17,642 nt of DNA, taken from the NCBI GenBank assembly GCA_947522735.1, contig CANNTZ010000052.1, positions 1 to 17,642 on the forward strand, in the 5' to 3' direction. This document shows, one piece after another, positions 1 through 6,560 of the stretch. Source of the DNA: an uncultured Oscillospiraceae bacterium. GTDB lineage: Bacteria > Bacillota > Clostridia > Oscillospirales > Ruminococcaceae. The notes under the pieces are model-generated. The model was not told the origin of the DNA, searched no databases, and saw nothing but the letters and a program-made list of their open reading frames with translations. Position 1 is the stretch's first letter; each line of letters opens with the position of its first letter. Both the position numbers and the translations under genes were made by a program.

Positions 1-1
1 C

Positions 2-331
2 CCCTGCACCCGCGCGCTGACGGCGGAGGAGATAAACGGCAGCTACGAGCTGAACACCGGGCGCGTGATCGTCGAGACCTTTGAAGGGCTGGGGCTGGAT
101 CCAATATCCATGCCGGGCGTGCTCGTCCGTGAGCACGGGCCCTTCGCATGGGGCCGCGACGCCGCAGAGGCTGTGCACAACGCGGTCGTGCTCGAGGAGG
201 TGGCGATGATGGGATTGATGACCGAGCTGACACCGGGCTTTTCCGGCAGCTCCATCCCCCAGACGCTGCTCGACCGGCACTATCTGCGCAAGCACGGCGC
301 AAACGCCTATTACGGACAGAAAAACGCTTAA
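2..331 (+). CDS. araD: L-ribulose-5-phosphate 4-epimerase, C-terminal part (5' end outside window)
   Basis: Class II aldolase/epimerase family enzyme that converts L-ribulose-5-phosphate to D-xylulose-5-phosphate, the last step of L-arabinose entry into the pentose phosphate pathway, in the cytosol. The visible 109 codons open in frame with PCTRALTAEEINGSYELNTG, typical of the middle of AraD. VREHGPFAWG carries the third zinc-ligand histidine of the family (H171 in E. coli AraD). The protein ends HGANAYYGQKNA, and the second Tyr corresponds to the catalytic Tyr229 of E. coli AraD. The C-terminus is only three residues longer than the E. coli ending, so this end is intact. The stop is 19 bp before the next gene, an AraM homologue, which sits in the arabinose operon of Bacillus subtilis too. 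The start, and therefore any regulation, is outside the window. UlaF/SgbE-type epimerases are close relatives, but the arabinose neighbour favours AraD. Confidence 0.93.
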   Translation, partial: PCTRALTAEEINGSYELNTGRVIVETFEGLGLDPISMPGVLVREHGPFAWGRDAAEAVHNAVVLEEVAMMGLMTELTPGFSGSSIPQTLLDRHYLRKHGANAYYGQKNA

Positions 332-350
332 AGATAGAAAGGACAAAAAG

Positions 351-1601
351 ATGGATCTGAACAATCTTGCAGGCAAGTGTGTCTGCGGCGAGACTCACGA
401 GGTCGTCACGCGGCACATAGACACCGCCGCCGGCTCCTCCGAGCGTATGCCGCAGAAGCTGCGCGAGCAGGGCCTCACCCGTATCTGGATGGTGTGCGAC
501 ACCAACACCTACGCCGCGGCGGGCGAGCATATTGAGGAGCTGCTGCGCGAGGACGGCATTTTCACCGGCAAAACGCTGCTAACCCAAGAGCACGTCATGG
601 CGGACGAGCGCTCGGTGGAGCTGACCTTAGACTCCCTTGGCGAATGCGACGCGATGCTTGCCGTCGGCTCCGGCACGATTCACGATATCACCCGCTACGT
701 TGCGTTCCAACGCAAGCTGCCCTTCGTCAGCTTCCCGACTGCGGCAAGCGTGGACGGCTTCGTCTCCGGTGTTGCGGCGATGGAGTTCGGCGGCGTCAAG
801 GCGACAACCACCGCGAAAGCGCCGTCTATGCTGTTTGCAGAGCCGGAGATACTCAAAAATGCGCCCGCAGCGCTCACCTGTGCGGGCGTCGGCGACCTGC
901 TCGGCAAATATACCAGCCTTGCCGACTGGCACATGTCCGCACTGCTCACCGGCGAGCGCTACTGCTCCCGCATCTCCGACATGCTCTACGAGGCGGTGGA
1001 TATTGTGAGATCCTCCATCCCCGGCATCGCCGCGGGCGAGACCGACGCCTACCGCAAGCTGCTTGACGGATTAATCCTGTCCGGGCTTGCAATGCAGCTG
1101 TTCGGCAACTCCCGCCCCGCCTCCGCCAGCGAGCACCACATCTCTCACTTCTGGGAGATGGGCATGGTGGACGGCGTTGATCCGAACGCGCTGCACGGCG
1201 AAAAGGTGGGCATGAACGAGCTGCGCCTGCTCGAGCTCTACAGGAATACCGACCTTGACCGCCTGCTGCGGCAGCCGCTGCGCTTTCGCGATATCGAGGA
1301 GGACATACGCTTCGCCTATAAAAACGTCGCCGAAAGCATCATAAAGGACAACTCGCCGGACTGCACCCGCGCGCTCAAGCCGGAGCTGATCGAAAAGAAT
1401 CTCGATGAGGTGAAAAGGATATACGCCTCCCTGCCCGACAGCGCCGAGCTGCGCGAGCTGATGGCGGGCATAGGCTGCACCGTGGACGCCGCAACGCTTG
1501 GCTGCGACGAGGAAACCATGGCTTACTGCATCGATTACGCCTGCTACATCCGCAACCGGCTGACGCTGATGAGGATGAGACGTGTGCTGCTGGCCGAGTG
1601 A
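351..1601 (+). CDS. araM: sn-glycerol-1-phosphate dehydrogenase, AraM/EgsA type
   Basis: 416-aa member of the iron-containing alcohol dehydrogenase superfamily, glycerol-1-phosphate dehydrogenase branch. It reduces dihydroxyacetone phosphate to sn-glycerol-1-phosphate with NAD(P)H; the B. subtilis AraM enzyme is Ni-dependent and feeds heptaprenylglyceryl phosphate synthesis. Visible motifs: nucleotide-binding GSGTIHD at 106-112; FPTAASVDGF at about 128-137, typical of the G1PDH branch; metal ligands probably D182 (in AGVGDLLGK), H262 in EHHISH and H282 in LHGEKVGMN. Length is slightly above B. subtilis AraM. The ATG is preceded by AAAGGAC at a suitable distance. It follows araD by 19 bp, so the two are probably co-transcribed. 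A strong hairpin with six T's follows at 1637-1672. The family call is firm, but the physiological product in this organism is inferred. Confidence 0.9.
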   Translation: MDLNNLAGKCVCGETHEVVTRHIDTAAGSSERMPQKLREQGLTRIWMVCDTNTYAAAGEHIEELLREDGIFTGKTLLTQEHVMADERSVELTLDSLGECDAMLAVGSGTIHDITRYVAFQRKLPFVSFPTAASVDGFVSGVAAMEFGGVKATTTAKAPSMLFAEPEILKNAPAALTCAGVGDLLGKYTSLADWHMSALLTGERYCSRISDMLYEAVDIVRSSIPGIAAGETDAYRKLLDGLILSGLAMQLFGNSRPASASEHHISHFWEMGMVDGVDPNALHGEKVGMNELRLLELYRNTDLDRLLRQPLRFRDIEEDIRFAYKNVAESIIKDNSPDCTRALKPELIEKNLDEVKRIYASLPDSAELRELMAGIGCTVDAATLGCDEETMAYCIDYACYIRNRLTLMRMRRVLLAE

Positions 1602-1627
1602 CGTACTGAAATATCCGTCGGCACCGA

Positions 1628-1654
1628 ACGCATTTGCACCTCCCGGCATATACT
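1628..1654 (+). promoter_or_regulatory. Possible sporulation-type (sigma-K/E-like) promoter in the terminator loop
   Basis: CATATACT at 1647-1654 resembles the -10 box of mother-cell sigma factors (CATANNNTA for sigma-K). AAC at 1627-1629 lies 17 bp upstream, where a sigma-K -35 box would be. A start about 7 bp downstream of the box would produce a transcript that carries GAGGTG but lacks the left arm of the hairpin, so the peptidase could be translated. TATACT would also serve as a sigma-A -10, but no good -35 is present. This is a weak, position-based call. Confidence 0.22.
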
Positions 1655-1672
1655 GCCGTGGAGGTGTTTTTT
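1637..1672 (+). terminator. Intrinsic terminator after araM, overlapping the next gene's RBS
   Basis: The left arm 1637-1648 pairs with 1654-1666 over 12 bp with a single bulged T at 1659. The loop is TATAC, and six T's follow at 1667-1672. The stem is GC-rich and immediately followed by the T-run, the standard shape of a factor-independent terminator. The right arm contains GGAGGTG, the ribosome binding site of the gene that starts at 1673. The same RNA structure would therefore both end araM transcripts and hide the ribosome site of the M14 peptidase on any transcript coming from upstream. Confidence 0.8.
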
Positions 1673-2950
1673 ATGAAGACCCTACGGCTTGGCTCCCGCG
1701 GACCTGACGTGGAGGCGGCACAGCTTGCTCTGACAAGGTCCGGATATCCTGTCGGCATCGACGGCCGCTTCGGCGAGAAGACCATGGCGGCGGCAGTAAG
1801 CTTTCAGCACGCGAACGCGCTCGAGCCGGACGGCATCATCGGCCCGGCAGGCTGGCGGAGACTGACGCCATATCTGCGAGGCTACACGACGCATATGGCG
1901 CAGCGGGGCGACACGTTCTATCTGCTCGCAAGGCGGTACGATACCTCGATTAGCGCAATATCGACCGCCAATCCGCAAACGGAGCCGGAGAATATCCCGG
2001 TGGGGATGACTCTTGTCATACCGTTCGCTTTCCCGCTCGTGCCGGAGAACGTCAGCCTAACATCCGAGCTGACCGGGCTTATCTGCGAGGGACTGCGCGC
2101 ACGATATCCGTTCGTCGCGTCGGTCTCCTTCGGCGTTAGCACGCTTGGACGGCGGCTGCGGCTGCTGGTTATGGGCGAGGGAGGCACGGAGGTGTTCTAC
2201 AATGCCGCTCACCACGCAAACGAATGGATAACGACGCCCGTGCTGCTGAAATTTGCGGAGCAGTACGCGTCGGCGTGCGCGGAGAACGGCAAAATATCCG
2301 GCTGCGGCGCGAGGGAGCTGTTCGCAAGGACAACGCTGTATCTTGCGCCGATGGTCAATCCCGACGGCGTCGATCTCGTGACCGGCGCTATAGCGGCGGG
2401 CGACGCAGGCTTTGACGGCGCAAGAAAGATTGCGGAATCCTTTCCGGATATCGCGTTCCCGTCCGGCTGGAAAGCGAATATCGCCGGAACCGATCTCAAC
2501 CTCAACTACCCCGCAAGGTGGGAGCTGGCGCGCGAGATCAAGTACGCCCAAGGCTTCACAGGCCCCGCGCCGCGCGATTTTGTCGGCACATCGGCGCTCT
2601 CGGCTCGAGAGAGCCTTGCCGTCTGCGAGCTCACCCGCGCGCACGATTTTGCGCTGACGCTCTCCTATCACACGCAGGGCGAGCTTATATACTGGAAATT
2701 TCTCGACTATCTGCCGCCGCGCTCATTCGAGATCGGCCGCAGGATGAGCGAGGCGAGCGGCTATCTGCTTGAGGAAACGCCCTATGCCTCCGGCTTCGCG
2801 GGCTACAAGGACTGGTTTATACAGAGGTACAACCGCCCCGGCTACACCATAGAGGCGGGATTGGGGAAAAGCCCGCTGCCGCTCAGCCTGTTTGACCGAA
2901 TATATCGCGACAACCTCGGCATCCTGACGCTGGGACTGGCGCTGGCGTGA
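1673..2950 (+). CDS. Peptidoglycan-binding/LysM/M14 peptidase (gamma-D-glutamyl-L-diamino acid endopeptidase I type)
   Basis: 425-aa three-module cell wall hydrolase. Residues 2-68 form a PG_binding_1 domain (LGSRGPDVEAAQ, then DGRFGEKT and DGIIGPAGW). Residues 71-117 are a LysM domain (RGDTFYLLARRYDTS, IPVGMTLVIP). Residues 125-425 are an M14 zinc carboxypeptidase domain. Zinc ligands are H181 and E184 (HHANEW) and H333 (SYHTQGE); E394 in YTIEAGLG is the catalytic glutamate. The substrate-pocket motif reads GTDLNLNYPA, with Leu where classic carboxypeptidases have Arg145. This is the form found in enzymes that cut gamma-D-Glu-diaminopimelate bonds. No signal peptide is visible, as in spore-associated homologues. 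The ATG at 1673 is chosen because GGAGGTG lies 6 bp upstream; a TTG at 1634 is in frame but has no ribosome site. The RBS is buried in the araM terminator. Confidence 0.88.
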   Translation: MKTLRLGSRGPDVEAAQLALTRSGYPVGIDGRFGEKTMAAAVSFQHANALEPDGIIGPAGWRRLTPYLRGYTTHMAQRGDTFYLLARRYDTSISAISTANPQTEPENIPVGMTLVIPFAFPLVPENVSLTSELTGLICEGLRARYPFVASVSFGVSTLGRRLRLLVMGEGGTEVFYNAAHHANEWITTPVLLKFAEQYASACAENGKISGCGARELFARTTLYLAPMVNPDGVDLVTGAIAAGDAGFDGARKIAESFPDIAFPSGWKANIAGTDLNLNYPARWELAREIKYAQGFTGPAPRDFVGTSALSARESLAVCELTRAHDFALTLSYHTQGELIYWKFLDYLPPRSFEIGRRMSEASGYLLEETPYASGFAGYKDWFIQRYNRPGYTIEAGLGKSPLPLSLFDRIYRDNLGILTLGLALA

Positions 2951-2982
2951 TATAATAATTGCACGCAACGTCATTTTTCGCA

Positions 2983-3011
2983 TTGTTTTTCCGCGGAATT
3001 CGTGTTATAAT
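2983..3011 (+). promoter_or_regulatory. Sigma-A-like promoter of the MBOAT operon
   Basis: TTGTTT at 2983-2988 and a perfect TATAAT at 3006-3011 are separated by exactly 17 bp. The expected transcription start near 3018 leaves a leader of about 30 nt before the ATG at 3048. An imperfect dyad, GGAAT-N7-ATTCC at 3014-3030, lies over the predicted start point, and a palindrome TTCCGCGGAA at 2989-2998 lies between the boxes. Either could be an operator, but that is inference. Confidence 0.7.
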
Positions 3012-3047
3012 CAGGAATGATATCAATTCCGGAAATGTGGTGTGCCA

Positions 3048-4424
3048 ATGGTATTCAGCAGCCTGCTGTTTCTGTTCAAATTTCTCCCGGTGACGCTCGC
3101 CGTCTATTATATCGCGCCCAAAAAGCTCAAAAACCTCGTGCTGCTCGCGGCCAGCCTGATATTCTATTCCTGGGGCGAGCCGAAATACTTTCCGCTGATG
3201 ATAGCGTGCATCCTCGTCAACTACCTCACCGCGCGCCTCATCGAACGGTTCCGCGGCAGGCGTGCCCTCGAGCGGCTGCTGCTCTGGCTCGCGGTCGTGT
3301 TCGACCTTGGGATGCTTATATTCTTCAAATATTCCGACTTCTTCATCTCCAACGTCAACGCCGTTTTCGGCACGGCGATACCGCTGCTCAAGCTGACGCT
3401 TCCGCTCGGCATCAGCTTTTACACCTTCCAGACTATGGCCTACACCATAGACGTCTACCGCGGCAAGGTGAAGGCGGAGCGCAACATCATCAATCTCGCG
3501 ACCTTTGTCGTGCTGTTCCCGCAGTTGATAGCCGGTCCAATCGTGCTCTACGAGGATGTGGCGGCGGCGCTGCGCGAGCGCACCGTCACGCGGGACAGGC
3601 TTCTCGGGGGGATAAGGCTGTTCGTATTCGGTCTCGGCAAAAAGGTGCTGATCGCCAACAACGTCGGCGCGCTCTGGACGGAGGTCCGCAGCCTCGGCTT
3701 CGCCAACGTCTCGACGCCGCTTGCGTGGCTGGGAATAATCGCGTTCTCGCTTCAGATATACTTCGATTTCAGCGGCTATTCGCTCATGGCGATAGGGCTT
3801 GGCAATCTGCTTGGCTTCGACTTCCCGGCAAACTTCAACTTCCCTTATATCTCCAAAAGCTTCACAGAGTTCTGGCGGCGCTGGCACATGACCTTAGGCT
3901 CATGGTTCCGCGAATATGTCTACATCCCGCTCGGCGGCAACCGCAAGGGCTACGCGAGGATGCTGCTCAACACCCTAATAGTCTGGGCCGCGACCGGCTT
4001 CTGGCACGGCGCTAACTGGAATTTCATCCTTTGGGGGCTGCTGTTCGCGCTGCTCATCTCGATTGAGAAAAAATGGCTGATGAAATATATCGAAAAGGCA
4101 AGGATCTGGCCGCACATCTACGTCATATTCATCCTCATACTGAGCTGGGCGCTGTTCGATATCACCGACATGCCGAGTCTCGGCGTCTTTATGGGACGGC
4201 TGTTCAGCTTCACGGGCGGCGCGGACTGGATATACTATCTGCGCAACTACGCCGTCTCCATCGCCATAGCGGTGCTGTTCTGTCTGCCCCTTGTGCAGAG
4301 GCTCTACGACAGGCTCAGGCGCTTCTGGATAGCCGACGCGCTCATTCTTGGCGTCATCGTCTTTTTCAGCGTAGCCTATCTCGTCGATTCCACCTACAAT
4401 CCGTTCCTCTATTTTCGCTTCTGA
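3048..4424 (+). CDS. Membrane-bound O-acyltransferase (MBOAT, AlgI/DltB-like)
   Basis: 458-aa multi-pass membrane protein that moves an acyl group, usually acetyl, to the outer face of the membrane for attachment to a polysaccharide or teichoic acid. It starts with MVFSSLLFLFKFLPV, the usual opening of the AlgI family, which is why the ATG at 3048 is preferred over an in-frame GTG at 3042. Family motifs follow: FYTFQTMAYTIDVYRG, QLIAGPIV, FWRRWHMTLGSWFREYVYIPLGG with the conserved H280, and FWHGANWNFILWG with the catalytic H320 (H322 in P. aeruginosa AlgI). About ten hydrophobic segments are spread along the chain. The length matches AlgI-like proteins. The next gene, 18 bp downstream, encodes a DHHW/AlgJ-like protein, the normal partner. 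That pairing points to glycan O-acetylation rather than D-alanylation, since no dltA/C/D is present. Confidence 0.92.
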   Translation: MVFSSLLFLFKFLPVTLAVYYIAPKKLKNLVLLAASLIFYSWGEPKYFPLMIACILVNYLTARLIERFRGRRALERLLLWLAVVFDLGMLIFFKYSDFFISNVNAVFGTAIPLLKLTLPLGISFYTFQTMAYTIDVYRGKVKAERNIINLATFVVLFPQLIAGPIVLYEDVAAALRERTVTRDRLLGGIRLFVFGLGKKVLIANNVGALWTEVRSLGFANVSTPLAWLGIIAFSLQIYFDFSGYSLMAIGLGNLLGFDFPANFNFPYISKSFTEFWRRWHMTLGSWFREYVYIPLGGNRKGYARMLLNTLIVWAATGFWHGANWNFILWGLLFALLISIEKKWLMKYIEKARIWPHIYVIFILILSWALFDITDMPSLGVFMGRLFSFTGGADWIYYLRNYAVSIAIAVLFCLPLVQRLYDRLRRFWIADALILGVIVFFSVAYLVDSTYNPFLYFRF

Positions 4425-4428
4425 TTCG

Positions 4429-4436
4429 GGAGGTGC
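4429..4436 (+). promoter_or_regulatory. Ribosome binding site fixing a TTG start
   Basis: GGGAGGTG ends 6 bp before the TTG at 4443. The only other in-frame start nearby is an ATG at 4476, inside the predicted membrane segment and without a ribosome site, so TTG is the likely start of the DHHW gene. Confidence 0.7.
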
Positions 4437-4442
4437 AAAGCA

Positions 4443-5567
4443 TTGCGTGAATTTTTTAAAAAAAATCACGACCTTATGATAGTTGTGCTGTTCGCGGCGT
4501 TTATTGCCGTGTTCTCGCTGCTGGACGTCATTTTGCCCGACCGCAAAAGCTCCGACCTTGAAAACCGCGACCTCGCACAGTTTCCGGAGTTCTCGTTCAG
4601 CCGCCTTATAAGCGGGCGCTTTTCGTCCGATTATGAAAACTATATCGGCGACCAGTTCATCCTCCGCAATTTCTGGATAGACATGAAGTCCCGCGCCGAA
4701 ACGCTGCTCGGAAAGACGGAGAACAACGGTATAGTCTACGGAAAAGACGGCTATATGTTTGAAAAATATCGCTCCGCCGACGAGCGCCGCATGATGAACA
4801 ACCTGAATTTTGTCAACCGCTTCTGCGAACGCTACGGCGTGCACACCACGCTTGCCATCGTGCCAAATTCCTATATGATACTTTCGGACAAGCTGCCTGT
4901 CGGGCTTGAGAATCTTGACCAGACGCCGTATATCGAAAAGGCATACTCGGCGCTTGAGAGCGCGGACGGACTTTGGCTGAACGACGCGCTCGCCGCACAT
5001 TCCGACGAATATATCTACTACCGCACCGATCATCACTACACCACCTACGGCGCGTATCTCGTCTACTGCGAATATATGCGCAGCATCGGGCGGGAGCCGG
5101 TGGCGCTCGACACGCTGACCGCTCACGAGGTTGAGGGCTTTTACGGCACCCACTATTCCAAGACGAAGCTCTACAACGCCGTTCCGGACACGATAACCTG
5201 GTACGAGCTCCCGGACAGAAGCGTGACCATTGACGGCGAGCCTGTAAACGGCCTTTACGACCTTGAAAGGTTTGGCGAGCGGGACAAATACGCCGCTTTC
5301 CTGCACGGCAACCACAGCCTGACCGTCATCCGCTCTAATCACGAGAGCGAAAGCCCGTCGCGCATCCTGCTGATAAAGGATTCCTTCGGCAACGAGCTTG
5401 CGCCGCTGCTCGCCTGCTCATTTGACGAGGTGTATATAGTCGATCCCCGCTATCCGAACGTTCCTGTGTCATCGTTCATGGAGGAGGTCGATTTCGACGA
5501 GGTGCTGATACTCTATAACTTCATGAACTTCGCCTCGGACACAAATGTCATAAATATCACCAGATAG
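4443..5567 (+). CDS. DHHW family protein (AlgJ/AlgX-like SGNH acetyltransferase partner of MBOAT)
   Basis: 374-aa protein with one N-terminal membrane anchor (about residues 12-33: LMIVVLFAAFIAVFSLLDVI) and a large extracytoplasmic SGNH-like domain. The motif TDHHYT places D196 and H198 as catalytic acid and base. IKDSFGNE (K312-D313-S314) supplies the probable nucleophilic serine, matching the Asp-His-Ser triad of AlgX. The anchor also fits an AlgJ-like role. In the family, this partner takes the acyl group delivered by the MBOAT and puts it on a sugar hydroxyl. VYGKDGYMF at about 99-107 is typical of the DHHW family. It is initiated from TTG with a strong upstream GGGAGGTG. It lies 18 bp after the MBOAT gene and 13 bp before a nucleoside hydrolase gene. 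The acceptor glycan cannot be read from the sequence. Confidence 0.85.
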   Translation: MREFFKKNHDLMIVVLFAAFIAVFSLLDVILPDRKSSDLENRDLAQFPEFSFSRLISGRFSSDYENYIGDQFILRNFWIDMKSRAETLLGKTENNGIVYGKDGYMFEKYRSADERRMMNNLNFVNRFCERYGVHTTLAIVPNSYMILSDKLPVGLENLDQTPYIEKAYSALESADGLWLNDALAAHSDEYIYYRTDHHYTTYGAYLVYCEYMRSIGREPVALDTLTAHEVEGFYGTHYSKTKLYNAVPDTITWYELPDRSVTIDGEPVNGLYDLERFGERDKYAAFLHGNHSLTVIRSNHESESPSRILLIKDSFGNELAPLLACSFDEVYIVDPRYPNVPVSSFMEEVDFDEVLILYNFMNFASDTNVINITR

Positions 5568-5580
5568 AGGAGTGTATAAT

Positions 5581-6519
5581 ATGAACTTCAACGCACCAAC
5601 TGCCTCAAATTCCGCCGCGATACTCGAAAAGCTCAACATAAAGCCGGGAAAGCTCGACCTCGTGGTGGACACCGACGCCTTCAACGAGATTGACGACCAG
5701 TTTGCGATAGCCTACGCGCTGCGCTCTCCGGAGCGGATAAACCTCTGCGCGCTCTACGCCGCCCCCTTCTTCAACAGCCTCTCGAGCTCCCCGGCCGACG
5801 GCATGGAGAAGAGCTATCACGAGATACGCCGCGTGCTCGAACGGATGCACGACCCGCGCGCGAGCGACGAGAGCTTTGTCCTTCGCGGCTCGGAAGGCTA
5901 TCTGCCGGACGGCGACACCCCGGTTGAGAGCGACGCCGCGCGCGACCTTGTAAGGCGCGCCCTCGCGGCCAAGGACGTGCTGTATGTCGCCGCCATCGGC
6001 GCGATAACCAACGTTGCCTCGGCGATACTCATGGAGCCTAAGATCGTCGATAAGCTCGTTCTGATCTGGCTTGGCGGGCACGCACCCGGCTGGTCAAGCA
6101 CGAAGGAGTTCAATCTCAAGCAGGATATCCACGCAGCGCGCGTCGTGCTGGACAGCGGCGTGCCGCTTGTGCTCATCCCCTGCTGCGGCGTCGCCGACCG
6201 CCTGACGCTGAGCGTCCCGGAGCTGGAGCGTTGGCTGGACGGCAAGAACGCGCTCGGCACCTATCTGACCGAAAACGTGCGCCGCGCCCTTGCAGACGAT
6301 CCCGGAGATTTCCCCGGAGCCGCGCGCGTCATCTGGGATATCTCCGCCATCGCGTACATAATAAACCCCGATTGGCTCCCTGCCGATATCATTCCCAGCC
6401 CGTTGCTGACCGACAACGTCACGTGGAGCTTCGACCACAACCGCCACCTTATCAAGACGGTGCGCTGGATTAACCGCTGCGGCGTTTTCCGCGACCTGTT
6501 TGAGAAGCTCGCGAGATAA
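5581..6519 (+). CDS. Nucleoside hydrolase (inosine-uridine preferring family) homologue
   Basis: 312-aa cytosolic protein of the IUNH fold, whose members hydrolyse the N-glycosidic bond of ribonucleosides using a calcium-bound water. The N-terminal calcium motif is present in a variant form, DTDAFNEIDDQ at 30-40, two residues longer between the Asp pairs than the classic DTDPGxDD. Other family marks are AIGAITNVASAI at 138-149, EFNLKQDIHAA at 176-186 and the third-metal-side Asp in WDISAIAYI (D253). The length is typical. The ATG at 5581 is chosen over a GTG at 5572 because AGAGGAG at 5566-5572 sits 8 bp upstream; that ribosome site overlaps the stop codon of the DHHW gene, so the two are tightly linked. 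A nucleosidase is unexpected in an O-acylation operon. Given the altered motif the substrate may be another N- or O-glycoside, which is inference. Confidence 0.85.
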   Translation: MNFNAPTASNSAAILEKLNIKPGKLDLVVDTDAFNEIDDQFAIAYALRSPERINLCALYAAPFFNSLSSSPADGMEKSYHEIRRVLERMHDPRASDESFVLRGSEGYLPDGDTPVESDAARDLVRRALAAKDVLYVAAIGAITNVASAILMEPKIVDKLVLIWLGGHAPGWSSTKEFNLKQDIHAARVVLDSGVPLVLIPCCGVADRLTLSVPELERWLDGKNALGTYLTENVRRALADDPGDFPGAARVIWDISAIAYIINPDWLPADIIPSPLLTDNVTWSFDHNRHLIKTVRWINRCGVFRDLFEKLAR

Positions 6520-6560
6520 CCTGCGTTGACACGGCACATATATTAAGGAGGTCTGCCCCT

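Noticed and set aside
2883..3887. Long open frame on the minus strand (334 codons)
   Set aside because: It lies opposite the M14 and MBOAT genes, is rich in Arg/Glu/His typical of antisense GC-rich frames, and shows no domain.
3975..5342. 455-codon open frame on the minus strand
   Set aside because: Antisense to the MBOAT and DHHW genes, both of which have clear family motifs and ribosome sites.
6526..6544. TTGACA followed by TATATT before the methyltransferase-GNAT gene
   Set aside because: Spacing is only 7 bp, and no -10 box lies 16-18 bp downstream, so it is not a promoter.
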